A DNA stretch of 64,000 nt, from positions 20,796,452-20,860,451 of the forward strand of contig JAPTYO010000002.1 in NCBI GenBank assembly GCA_036873135.1, in the 5' to 3' direction. Position 1 is the first letter of the stretch. The number at the start of each line of letters is the position of its first letter. Positions 22,525-34,320 of the stretch are shown piece after piece. This DNA is from Clarkia xantiana subsp. parviflora. Taxonomy: Eukaryota; Streptophyta; Magnoliopsida; Myrtales; Onagraceae. The notes under the pieces are model-generated. The model was not told the DNA's origin, searched no databases, and saw nothing but the letters and a program-made list of their open reading frames with translations. Position numbers and translations under genes: made by a program.

Positions 22525-23921
22525 GGCCGAAATTATATATATATTTATATTGTTGATTGATATACATCTTAAAGATAGAATATTGACAATATTTATATAT
22601 ATATTTATATATGTGCCGAATTTTTTTTATATATATATTAGCAATATTGGAAAATATTTTACATAATTATTATTTCTTGGAGGTTAAGTTGAGTTTTTAG
22701 TGGATTTTAAAACACTACTTAGCTTACAAGAAATAATTCGGCCAAACCCTAGGGTTTATGGGCCGGTCCAATTGCTAAACCGAATCGGGTTAAACCAATC
22801 CGAGTTTTCTTAATTGGGCAGACCTTTTCGGGTCGGGTCAAACCGGAGCAATTAAATAGAACCTAACCAAACTGGTTTCGAGTGATGAATCGAACCATAA
22901 TCTTATTTTATTGAACCGTTTCGGACCAAACCGGATTTCAAATTGGACCGAACCAAATTTTAAAATTTTCGGAAATTTTAAATGTTCAATTAAGTAGGAT
23001 GTCAAATTTTAAATCCAAAATGTTTTCGAACTTTAAAATCATCCTAAATAGTGCTCTTAGGGTTTGTATTTTTTACACATTTTCGTTTAAAACCCTAATG
23101 CCTAGTTACGATTATGGGGATGGATCTCGGATATGCATGTTTTTGGGACTCGATTAAAATTAGAGGGCCGAATTGCAATTGTTTACTTTCTGCATAATAT
23201 ATTAGAAATGTCGTCTTGACTTCGTCAAGCTAGCTGAATAATATATTGCGAGCATTGAGCTCTGGGATTTAAATATATGGTTTGCGCAATAGGATAGACA
23301 TGTTATGATGATTAAAAATGCCTAGAATACATGTCTAGAAATTACGCATGATTGGTTGTAAGCATGAATTGCAAAACAGCCCCTAATATTTTCAACTGAA
23401 AATTCCAGTCGCCAATTATGCATAATGTGTGCGGAAATTGCATGTTTTGACACGTATGCTAGGATGTTCAGGAATAAGAGCATGTGATAATTTACTTTTC
23501 GTAAAATTATGTATGCTAGGAACATTAGACGCATGACGCGTAAGCATGTTGTTTGGATTTTTCGAAGTTTATGGCGTGATATAGTGTTATGCATGCATAA
23601 ATTATCAGATAATTTTCCTTTTTAAAATCAAAAGGGCCTTGGGAAAGCCAAGATCAGGTATGTTTATTTGAAAATTCTCGTTCTGGTAATTTGCAAAATA
23701 ATAACCGTTTTCAAAATACTGATCTATTAGATTGAACACAACGGTAATGTGAACTCTTTCACGGACCCCCTTCCCTCGGTTTACTGGCGGTCGGTTTGGT
23801 CTAGATGACTGAGGGATCACTGTTTGTTGTGTTCCATCTTAATAGATAATCTGATGTTTGCAATTCTGTCAAAATGTTATTGTCTTCCTAACTTTACATG
23901 ATTGCCAATATGTTAGTTTTC
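21878..23921 (+). other. Long non-coding leader of nested Copia
   Basis: About 2 kb between the primer site and gag with no sustained ORF. It contains (TA)n near 22490-22519, repeated gtttcgg/accgaacc motifs near 22740-22970, and a conserved ccttccctcggtttactgg block near 23770. The same features recur in reverse complement at 62551-64000 and 51480-51931, which shows that the leader belongs to the family and is not a chance insertion. Confidence 0.7.
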
Positions 23922-24540
23922 ATGGCTGGGTCGGTACGCTTTTATAAACCATGCAATATGGATGGTATGGATTATGAAGCATGGAGTGAAATGGTAAGAG
24001 AACGTCTTATAGCATGCGATACACACGGTTGTATCATGGCTATAAGAGGTAAGATGTTGGTGCCTCGGGACTGCAACCTAGTTCCTCGAACCGGGATATA
24101 GGCTTGGGAGATAAAAGGACCTGCAAGGTGATATTGGCAGCCTTGGACAAAGAGGTTGAAGAGGACTTCACGCTCAATTATTCTGTTGTTCAGCTTCAGG
24201 CCGCCATTAAACTCCGTTTTGGTAGTGGAAAGGCAGTCGAAGCCAGAAAAGTAATAATGGAGTATGTTGACCTGCTTTTAAATAACACCAGCGTAAAATA
24301 ATCAATATCGCACAGGGATATCCGATATCATGGTTTGCTGATGACTTAGGACTGGGTTACTTAATCGATGCAGTTAAGTACACCATGTTCCTATTCAAGG
24401 AAAGCAACTGGAGGAGACTGAAAAGTTCCACTTTGCAACACCGCAAAAGGACAAAGGAAATAACAGAGGAAACTGGATCGAATTGGTCCTCAAACGAGAT
24501 CCGCAGTACGACAAATACTGCTGATTTTGTACCGTAAAAG
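23922..24540 (+). pseudogene. gag remnant of nested Copia
   Basis: The start ATG at 23922 (MAGSVRFYKPCNMDGMDYEA) is supported by the related copy, whose Gag also starts MAGSV. It resembles the N-terminal part of Copia Gag (YEAWSEMVRERLIA). A stop (24099-24101) and frame changes break it; a second open piece (24104-24301) encodes ILAALDKEVEEDFTLNYS. No zinc knuckle was found. Confidence 0.65.
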
Positions 24541-24629
24541 GTACACCTCGTTTGCCATATATATGAAACCTATAAATGTTTTATATCACTACAGTCAACT
24601 GATATGATTCACTTGTGAATTTCTTTCAG
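24541..24629 (+). other. Intron-like segment after gag (89 nt)
   Basis: Begins gtacacctcgtttgcc and ends cacttgtgaatttctttcag, a plausible donor and a strong polypyrimidine/AG acceptor. The related minus-strand Copia has a segment of the same length (50675-50763) with matching borders. In Ty1/Copia elements of Arabidopsis a splice just after gag helps make a short Gag-only RNA, and this position fits. Splicing here is inferred, not shown. Confidence 0.5.
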
Positions 24630-26371
24630 GGACGTTGGTGAATATGGCTGGAGCTTTCCTTTTCAACATTTTCCTTTACCTCTAAAAGCTTTGTAATATA
24701 TCTCGGTTCAGTACCAATGTCTATAAATTCTCTTACTATCAATAAATGTTTTGAATTAGTTAATTGTAATTCAGAATTATTGAGTAAAGTAGTAACCATT
24801 CAGTCTATGACTTGGTCTACTTATCAAAATTAATCGATCGATCCGGCTAAACGGGACCGATCCGAAACGAACAACTAATTTAAGAATCCTACAGTAAAAC
24901 AGTTGGATTAAATAACGTTCACTCATCTAATCAAAACATCCATCGATTGCGTAGTTTTAAAAGCAAACCAACCGATAATTACATCCTTATTTGAGTACTC
25001 CATTAAAGCATCCCGAAATAATGTGCATGTAAGACCGATTTGATTTCAAATTTGGAAACTAAAACGATGTTAAAACCATGGATTAAACCTGGTATTAGGC
25101 GTGTGACGCGCATGTCACCTCGAAAGACGGGACACATCGTTTTAAAGTACAAATTTAATAATGAAGTGCTTTAATAAATGAATGTTGAATTTTCGTTTGT
25201 GATCCTTTGGAAATAACTCATTGATAACTACTACAGTTAAAGTATGCTTTAATGCTACTACAATCTAGTAGTACGTTAGCATTAATCAAGAGCTTAAATG
25301 CATGGACCATGAGGTGGATAAGTCTCTGGATGAGTTAACAAACGAAAGGAAGTAGTCAGTAAAACGACTCTCTCACTATAAGCCTTAAACGAAAAGTTTG
25401 GCTAAGCAATCATATCATTAAAATATTTCAAGTAACATAGTTTAAAATTACATTATGTTAGAATTCAACATTAGTTGTTCCTACGGGATGAAACTAAGTT
25501 GACTCATATTATTGTAACACTATGTTCCAATAAAATCGGTTAACGCGTTACCATAAAACTAAGAAATGATACGGGTGATACCTTATCATTAAGCAGCATT
25601 AATTTGCACATTAAACAAGTATTTATTAAGAGTACGATCTACTCTTAAAAGATGAAAGTTTGATTAGTTTGGATTAATGGCAACGCGGTCGAACATGACA
25701 CATTATACAAATTTAAGGATGGATTTCCAATGCTTTGCGGAACGAAACAAACTAAAGTACTGATCGAATTATACTGGACAACGGATATTCTCAGGTCCCA
25801 CTTACTTCGAGTGGGAGAATAATATAGCATTAGTGAATGACATGGTAAATGATGATGGAAAACGTCCTCATAATAAATCCAGTGGGAGGGCTCACTCCCC
25901 CTCACATAATCATCACTAAATGTTAATACGAATCAAGTCGGACCTGATAATCGTAATGCTGAACTAACACAACTATCAATTATTCCTAGTGGGAGGAAAA
26001 CGACCAACTTGTTTCCAGATCCTAGTGATCAAGGAACACATCTCAGAGATAAAATCCCGAGACCGAGAGGTCATCCTGAGAAAGTTGTAAATCAAAGTTC
26101 AAGCACTGCCATTGTTCTCAGTGGGAGTAATGCTCCGAGAAGAAGCATTATTCTGAGTGGGAGTAGCGATCATACAATAGATGGATTAACGAGCCTAGAC
26201 ATAGTCAAATGCAACAGAATTTTGTCAAAGAAGTATCCCATCAAGTGAGACATCCGTTCACGAACCAGTGACGGTTCAACAAGCAATGAAATAACCTCAA
26301 ACGAGGGAATTGAGGAAAACAATGGAGGGTGAAACTGCCCAAATGAAAATAAATTCGGTTATGGTCTTCAG
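24630..26371 (+). other. Non-coding block in place of protease/integrase
   Basis: No Copia protease or integrase motif could be read in any frame. The first 600 bp or so are shared with the minus-strand relative (about 49930-50670), so the loss predates at least one transposition. The second half carries five AGTGGGAG motifs (25810, 25881, 25988, 26120, 26156) identical to the core of the polypurine tract at 28941. Confidence 0.6.
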
Positions 26372-27824
26372 TTGATTTACCTGCTAACCGCAGAGCTAGA
26401 AAGTGAAATTTTAGAATTCACTACTGATGGAAAAGTTGAGCGGTGCAAAACTCGAACGATTGCGAAAGGATATACCCAAATTCACGGAGTGGACTTTGAT
26501 GAAACATACTCACCAACTGTGCGTTACACCACAGTTAGGACCATCCTTGCCCTTGTTGCATGCCTCGATCTAGAGCTGCACCAAATGGATGTTAAGACGG
26601 CATTCCTCCACGGAAACCTGGATGAAGATATCTGTATGGAACAGCCAGATGTTTTTTTTACTACCCCTGGCAAAGAACGTAAAGTTTGCAAACTCCAAAG
26701 ATCTATTTACGGTCTTAAACAATCGTCTCGACAATGGTATCGCAGAATCCACGAGGAAATCGTTGGAAACAGGATTTGTGAACCTTCACGAGGATCCCTG
26801 CGTTTACACCAAGACCTCCGGGTCTAAGTATGTCATCATAACCTTATACGTAGATGACATAGTCATTGCTGCGAACGACGTGAGTTTCATGAATAAATCA
26901 AAGTCCTGCCTAGCATCAGCATTTGAGATGAAAGACATGGGAGAGGCCATGTACATATTAGGCATTAAAATTGTCCGAGATCGTGCCGCCCGGACATTGT
27001 GTCTATCTCAAGAATCCTATATCAACAAACTGTTGAAAAGATTCAGAATGCTCGATGCCAAACCCGTGGATACGCCGGTTGTGTTCGGGTGCGCGCTGTC
27101 AAAGCGTGATAGCCCGAAGAACCAGCAAGAGCGTGAACAGATGAAGGATGCAGAGTATCTAAGCATGGTATGATGTCTCATGTATGCCATGCTATGCACT
27201 CGGCCGGATATCTGTTGCGCTGTGGGCCTAGTAGCAAGATTCCAATTAGATCCTAGTTATCAACATTTAAAGGCCGTGAAACGAATTATAAGGTATCTGA
27301 AAGGCAATGCCGACTATGTTCTGTGCTATAAGGGCAGGCAAATCGAGTTGACCGGTTATAGTGACGCCGACCACGGTGGAAATCCGGATGATCGTAAGTC
27401 CGCCACAGGAGGAGTTTTCCTCCTTGTTAATGCTGCCATATCATGGGTAAGCAAGAAGCAATCATGTGTTGCGCTTTCCACTATTGAATCGGAATTCGTT
27501 GCCCTGTCCAAAAACGCACAAGAAGCAGTCTGGCTGAAAAGACTTCTTACTGCATTAATTGGCGCTGGTAAGGAGAGTAAACCCGTAAAGGTATACTCCG
27601 ACAGTCAGGCAGCCATTGCAGCAGTTAAGAATCCAAAGTACCACAGTAGGACCAAACACATCGATGTTAAATACAATTGTGCTAAATCTGTTATGGAAGA
27701 CAATATAATCACTTTAGAATACTTGTCCACAGACAAAATGGTCGCGGACCCATTAACTAAGCCATTACGTAGAGAGACTTTCGAAAAGCACATAAAACTG
27801 CTTGGATTACGTAGGGCTTAATAT
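26372..27824 (+). pseudogene. RT and RNase H of nested Copia (one frameshift, one stop)
   Basis: RT: RTIAKGYTQIHGVDFDETYS, HQMDVKTAFLHGNLDEDI, IYGLKQSSRQWYRR, then a frame change near 26745, followed by the catalytic YVDDIVIAAND (26850-26882). An in-frame TGA at 27171-27173 precedes the RNase H part, which is otherwise open to 27821: YSDADHGG, STIESEFVALS, YHSRTKHIDVKY and DPLTKPL. Two lesions separate it from an intact RT-RH region. Confidence 0.85.
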
Positions 27825-28949
27825 GTGGCATGTATAAGTGATAACATTTTGAATTTTGAAATATTATTTCGATTGAATAAAATAATTGCAAATTGAGTAT
27901 ATTATTCATCGACGTCATAATGATAAATAACATCGGATTTTACGGTCTATAAACTAAGTCGTGGGAAGAGGTAAAATTCTTCCACCAAAATTATGTCGAA
28001 TGTGAACCATGCCTCGTCACACAGGCACGGTCATCTTGTAGGAGAGGGGAACCTCTACCACAACAAGATTGGCTAAGAACCAGGGGGATAAACCTGGTTA
28101 AACGAAACGATAACTTGGTCACGCCTAAAAGCATGACTTGATCTTCGTTTTGTAAATCGCCGTGTTGGACTCTTTCCATCATTAAAATCACATTCAAGTC
28201 CAGATGAAAGATTCTACGATAGCATGATTGACATATCCCATCCCTGGCTTGTCCAGGTGTGCTATCGACGCGTGCTTCATACTGCGCGTGCCATATTCGA
28301 CCACTGGGTCATGCTCGGTTGTGCTAGCTAGAATCCTTGTGATTCAAAGGGCACATGCTTCTTCACCTTGAGCGTGTGATTGATCCCGGGTGTCTTATGA
28401 AGAGGCATCCAAAGTATCCTCTCGGACTCAGAACTTATACCTAAGGTCTGGCTCAATGTTCGCTTCCCGGCGTACGAGCGTAGTGCCAAAGAAAAAGGCC
28501 AAGTGACCACGTCTTTGGAAACCGGTTGATTTAGACTAAGGGTATAAGCGATGGGGATGGTCATGTTCACCTATAATTCACCGACTCTTGTGTTCACTAG
28601 GTGGCCACCAACCGGATATTAGTTGAAGGTTGTGAACACTTGTACGGATGCCCTGGAGAAGTATTCCTATGTGAAAAACTGGGCAATTGTAGAATTATCA
28701 GTTCACCAAGGATACAGTGCGGTACATATTTTTTTTTAACAGGATTGATTTACGACAGGGAATCAACGTTCTGCGGGCGCTACAATACTCCTAACAGATG
28801 AGTAGCACGATGCCTGTCGTATCCGCCGGTAGCACGGCAAACCTCGTATGAACTATTCGGAGACGGAGACAATAACTGAAGAATGAAATGATGATGCTAT
28901 TGGATGACAATACATTAACAGACACCCTCCCATTCCGGCGAGTGGGAGC
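27825..28949 (+). other. 3' untranslated region of nested Copia
   Basis: About 1.1 kb between the RNase H stop and the 3' LTR without a supported ORF. Ends with the polypurine tract gagtgggagc at 28940-28949. Confidence 0.6.
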
Positions 28950-29549
28950 TGTTAGCATATGGTGACGTGGCGCCGTAATTGGTAGCCCATTAATATATGT
29001 GGTTACCTAAGACAATTAGGTAAATGTCACATTTGGGCTAATTGGGCTCCACCCAATTCCCATGTGACATGGGAGGCCCAAAATTGGGCCTCCCCACCCA
29101 CATAGGTCGGCGCCGAACCCTAGAGGGGAAGGGGGAGGATTTTCTCCTCCCCCACTATATAAGGAGGTCTTGGGGTCACCTCCAAAGACACACATTGATC
29201 ATAGCTCCTTCTAAGTTGTGATTTGAGAGAAATTCATTTCTATCTATAGTCATATTTCGGCCGGCCCACATACACCACCATTTGTGTGCCAAATCGCTTC
29301 CGAGCAATCAGTCCGAGGTTCTGTCCCCGTTGAAGAATCGATCAGAGGATTCGCTGTGGAGCTTATACCGCGTAGGACTTCTTCTTACGAAGAACTTGTA
29401 CGAGTTCCGACCGGAGGATCAGAACTCCCTCCACATCGTTTTTGGGCAGGAAAGCTATTGAGGTATGTGTACATTATTCCGCTGCGTAATTAGTTTACTT
29501 GCATGTACACATTTAGCATTCCGTAGTATTACGTCTTCGTAATCCAACA
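28950..29549 (+). repeat. 3' LTR of nested Copia
   Basis: 600 bp starting TGTTAGCATATGG and ending AATCCAACA. TATA box ccactatataagg near 29152. The polypurine sequence gagtgggagc (28940-28949) directly precedes it. Confidence 0.92.
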
Positions 29550-30228
29550 GAGGCTTACATTGATATTAGTGGATACAAAAGGCTTATTGGAAGATTATTC
29601 TATGTTAAAATGACATGACCAAATACCGGTTTTGCAGTATAAAATTTGAGTCAATTTATGCACTCTCAAAAGAAATCACATATGGAAGCAACTTTAAGAA
29701 TAGTAAAAATGTGTCAAAAAGCAGCCTGGATTAGGATTATATTTTCCTGTCAACAATGAGCTTACTATGAGAGCCTGCTGTGACTCAGATTGAGGGACTT
29801 GTAAAATGTCAAGAATATGAATCATGTTTCATTGTATCAATTATGAGAAGCTTTTGTATCTTGGAGGGTCAAAAAACAAGAAACAATATCTCTATCATCA
29901 GCAGAAGCATAATACAGAAGTATGAGTGTTGCAACAACTGAAGTAATTTGGTTAAAAGAGCTGTTACTTGAATTGAATCAGGCTATTCCAGAACCAGCTA
30001 AGATGTTCTGTTACAACAAAGATGCAATACACAATGTATCACGAGAGAACTAAGCATATAGAGCTCGATTGTCATTTTGTTAGAGAATGGATTCAAAAAG
30101 GCTTTATCTCTACTTATCATGTCAGAACAAAGGAGCAAGTAGCAGACATGTTCACTAATGCCCTTTGGAATGAATATCTTCGATCGAAGTTATGGCTTAG
30201 GAACATATTTGAGACACGCCTACCGTGA
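29550..30228 (+). pseudogene. RNase H remnant of old Copia, displaced by the nested element
   Basis: Continuation of the RT region interrupted at 21266. SGYKRLIGR near 29569 is the expected sequence downstream of RT, and 30022-30228 encodes YHERTKHIELDCHFV and VRTKEQVADMFTNAL, the conserved Copia RNase H end. Frame changes and stops are present. Confidence 0.8.
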
Positions 30229-30235
30229 GGGGGAG

Positions 30236-30505
30236 TGTTGAATATCACGGTGTGACAGCTGTCTATGAGCTGTTGTAACTTATGACAACTGTACTAGGCT
30301 ACTCTAGAAGTTAGTTAGTTAGTTAGTTAGCTTAGTGAGCAAGTAAATGTTCGAGACTGTAATAGTATGTACTGATATATATATAAACAACATTATTGTA
30401 ATACATTATTAAATTGAATGAATGAAATGTTCCGTTCCCTCTAAAATCTCTCTCTAGTTGTGATGCTCTCAATCATTTTCTCTCTCTAGATTTCTACTTT
30501 GATCA
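30236..30505 (+). repeat. 3' LTR of old Copia
   Basis: 270 bp. The 12-bp length excess over the 5' LTR is explained by extra ttag units (gttagttagttagttag near 30311). The polypurine tract lies directly upstream. Confidence 0.9.
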
Positions 30506-31024
30506 ATATATTGTTTTGCATAGTTGACTTAAAACTCAAAACTCAAAATGTGTCATTTGAAACTTAATCTTAATACTATTCTCAGAAAAGCACTTCAAAA
30601 ACATAATACACATGAAAAAATAGTTTTCACAATTTCGTCGAGGGTAAAACTAACACATATCAAAAGAATGCATGACTTGTGTATACATTATACATCTTAT
30701 AAACCATTAAGCGATATAGTTCTTGATTCGGCTTAGCTAACATTTCATGCTGAATAATAGGGTTAGAGTTTCAGTTAAAATCTATGGAAAACATGTCATG
30801 CATAAAACTATATTTACTTGCATAAACTTAGAAGCAAACTAATAATAATTACCTCAATCGCCTCCAACAAGTATTCTGAATGTGGGTCGAACTATAAAGG
30901 TGTTTCTTTCATAACCAACATCATATAAATCATATCATAATGGTGTCCTTCACGTCTAACCTCAGTTAAGACCATATATCTCAATTATCAGCTTATTAAC
31001 CAAAACCAATTTATGAACCCCATA

Positions 31025-31163
31025 TGTACAACAACTAGCCTATCAGGTCTTATGTCAATTTAATTACTTTGAAAAATTATGATAAAATCAACATTTGTAC
31101 AACAACTAGCCTATCAGGTTCCATGTCAATTAATTACTCTAAAAAATTATGATAAAATCAACA
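31025..31163. repeat. 71-bp tandem duplication
   Basis: Two adjacent copies beginning tgtacaacaactagcctatc and ending gataaaatcaacat, with a few substitutions. Confidence 0.85.
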
Positions 31164-34100
31164 TAAGTAGTTACTTCAGTTAGAATCGTATATGAGCAAA
31201 CATAGCCTAAATCCGATTTCGGGTATGTCCAAACGGTCTTTAGGAAGTTTACTCACCGAACCTATTTTCTGTATAATTTTGCTGACTGCACAGCTTACTT
31301 CGCCGGCTCATAACTCTTCTACAAAGATGAGATTCAGATCATCTTAGTGTCCATTCGAAACGTATACAATATAATTTAATATAATGTAATCATCTTAAGT
31401 ATATACTTAATTTTTAGATAATATAGGTTTCTAAAATAGACACCCCACACCTATTCTGCAGTTCCTAATATCATGTTCCATATCGTTATTCCGAGCAAGA
31501 CTTTAGGGAGGCTATCTATATTTACTAGTGGGTGTCGTAGACGGAGATTCATGAATCCCAAGTATATCTGAAATTTCGTCTCACTTTTGATTGCTCTAAA
31601 CCATGTCTCTCATTTTTGTTAAACTATTTTGTAGATTGACACAATAAGAAAACTGATTTACTTCTTTCTCACCTTGAAAACCCTCACATTTACGTGACTT
31701 AATTTCAAAATTCTTTTTTCATTTACGCATATAATTAAAACACCTTATATCAAGCTAAATATAAATATGAGATTTGCTCATTTTTCAATTATTAATCAAT
31801 CATTTATTCCAATGACGAAAAAAGACAATCAATTATTCATTATGAAAATTGTTTTCTACTAACTTCTTTAACTTAAGTCAGCCTTTCGATTTTCAGTTGA
31901 AACTATTTTAGCCCCGATGTTTTGATGGATTTACATGATCATAATGTAAATACTAAATAACGAAGTGACGACAAACCTATATTACAAGAGAGGCGAACAC
32001 ACGTCTATGAATTAGGGCATTTTGTCCATTTTTTTATGTTTTTATTCTTATATTTTATATATACTTAACCAAATAGTAAAATAATATCCAGTTTTATAGA
32101 TAAGCTAAGAAATTGACTAATTTTTTTTAAGTGATTATCTTGTAATTGCTAGCTCACATTTGGACATTCGTATAAATTACTACCTAGAGTTTTTATTTAT
32201 TTATACAAATTATTAGCTCATGTTTCGCTTTGTAGACAATTTGCTAATTTTTTTTTTATATATTTTACAAATTGATAGTTCATGTTCACTTTGTACAGAA
32301 TTTGCTAGCTCAGATTTCACTCTATGGAGAAATTAGTAGCTGGAAAATTGTTAACAAACAAAAAAAAACACGGATTATAAATTTTCACAAAGTAAAATAT
32401 GAGTTGGTAAAATGTTTAAAAAAAAAACCAGCTAGTAATTTGTCTGCAAAATGAAAGCTAAGCTAGTAATTTGACAAAAGAAAACTTTAATTAGCAATTT
32501 GTCAAATGAAAACTTTAGTTAGAAATTTTTCATAATCTCAAATCTACGATAGCAATTTAGTAATTAAGCAATTTTTTTATTGTTAAATTATAATGCATTA
32601 TAATTTAATACATATAATAACTTTATTAAATTGTAATTCTTTTTTTTTTGTACAAATATTTTTTTTTAAAATATATCCCTTATTATCTAAGGTCTGCACT
32701 GGGCACACTGCCCCGTATCCAGAAGTACAAACCCAAACAAGCCCAACATTTATACGGATATAGTATGAATGATTTGTACTTTGTAGAACCCGTGCTTTTC
32801 TAAAATCTGCCGACAGTACTTTAGCTCCATTAACATTATTAGGCCTTTTACTATGGTAAAATCCATATTTGATAGCCAAAAGCTATTTTAAGTGTGTGAA
32901 TACTATCTGTATCAGTTGCATTATGGTGCTGATACACATACTATGTCTGAATAGAGTTTTCTATCCAATTAATTTATGTCTATTATAAATTAAGTAACTT
33001 ATACTTTAATATTTAAAACTTAAATAATTATGAAAATTATACTATTGGTTATATTTTAAAAAAAATCTATAATTCAAGGTTAATATTGACTAGTTTCAAT
33101 ATTTTAATTGTTTATACAAATTAAAAGTATATATATATATTATTACTCAAAACCATAAAATATGGTCATTAAAATATAGCAGTTAAAATATGACCGTTTT
33201 GAGAATATGGCCGTTGTGATATTTTGTCTAAAAAGTATATATTTTTTCTATATTTTTTGAATTTTTTTAGGAATATTTAGATTTTTTTTTATTTATATAA
33301 TAATTAAAAAAATAAACAAACAAATAATACAAAGGTCTTGTGTTTGTGCGGAAGAACACAACTCAAATGTGCTTGTGTGATGGAGAGATCTTCAATTTTG
33401 CACTCATGTGCTTGGTGGCTCCTCCAAAAAGTATTGAATGTCATTTTGCTTTATACGTATATATGATAACCAAATATGGTATCACATTTTGGCTTGCTTT
33501 CAAAATGTTGCCAATAGTGGGCACATTTTGTCAAAATGAAAGTTATTTTAGTTTTGACTATCAATATTAGTAGGTCTTATTCAGTCTGATAGCCATATTA
33601 TTATCCAAAATTATATTTCCAATCTTGATTTTGCTTTAATTATTCATCAGATTGCAGTCATACATAAAGTACTCAGTAGGTAGACGTTACGTAAGCTGCC
33701 TTAACAAATATACAATCCAAATGATACACGCCTGGCCTAGCCTGACATCCCCAATTCCTTGATAGTGGCTTCCAAATATAAAATTACAGTTTCTTACACT
33801 GCACGATGAAGATGAAATGTATTCTCTAATAATAATAATCAGAGAATAATTAGATTAGATTAGATTAGATTAATTAGTTGATCGGGCATCTACTTATAAT
33901 CAACTTAACTTTTAATCTAGGGACCACACAAAACGGCTCAATGTCATGACGTTATCATCAACCCCTACCTTATTTCTTTTCTTATATTTTAATTAAAACT
34001 ATTTTAATATATATATATATATATATATGTTTTAACATTTCAAAGAAATTTCAAAGTTAGTTAGACAAAACAGAAAATGAGAAATTTCCAAGGTAACCAT

Positions 34101-34262
34101 AAGTTGCCGGCGTGAACTATCTATAGCTGGCCATCTAACATATTGAGAGATTATTGTGCTTTCTTAAATGAAGACTAAACTTTGACAAAAGTAAATAAAA
34201 ATTAATTTTAATCACTTTTTATTAATCTTAATTATACCGATTTTTTTTAACTCCTTTATACC

Positions 34263-34320
<58 letters not shown>
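34263..34320. repeat. (ATT)n microsatellite
   Basis: About 19 uninterrupted ATT units; likely length-polymorphic. Confidence 0.95.

Larger units (their letters stand above)
21267..29549 (+). mobile_element. Ty1/Copia element lacking protease and integrase, nested in old Copia
   Basis: LTRs 21267-21864 and 28950-29549, primer site 21866-21877, polypurine tract before the 3' LTR, and flanks gaggt (21262-21266) / gaggc (29550-29554). Layout: about 2-kb leader, gag remnant (23922-24540), a long non-coding block (24541-26371) where protease and integrase are expected, then RT-RNase H (26372-27821) and a 1.1-kb 3' untranslated region. LTRs differ at about 30 sites (roughly 5 percent by eye), making it younger than its host element. 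A related copy lies at about 49930-64000 on the other strand. Confidence 0.9.
16645..30505 (+). mobile_element. Old Ty1/Copia element containing nested insertions
   Basis: LTRs at 16645-16902 and 30236-30505 start TGTTGAATATCACGG and end GATCA. A primer-site remnant (tggcatcaaagt, 16903-16914) follows the first, and a polypurine tract (gtgagggggag, 30225-30235) precedes the second. The flanks atatg (16640-16644) and atata (30506-30510) are a decayed target duplication. LTR copies differ by roughly 7-8 percent by eye plus a ttag microsatellite gain. All coding domains are present only as broken frames. A solo LTR (18233-18768) and a full-length Copia (21267-29549) lie inside it. Confidence 0.92.

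Noticed and set aside
32598..32879. 93-codon minus-strand ORF in AT-rich spacer
   Set aside because: Biased Lys/Ile-rich composition, poly-T runs and no supporting gene structure.
34263..34320. Possible functional ATT array
   Set aside because: A simple microsatellite; no flanking structure to suggest more.
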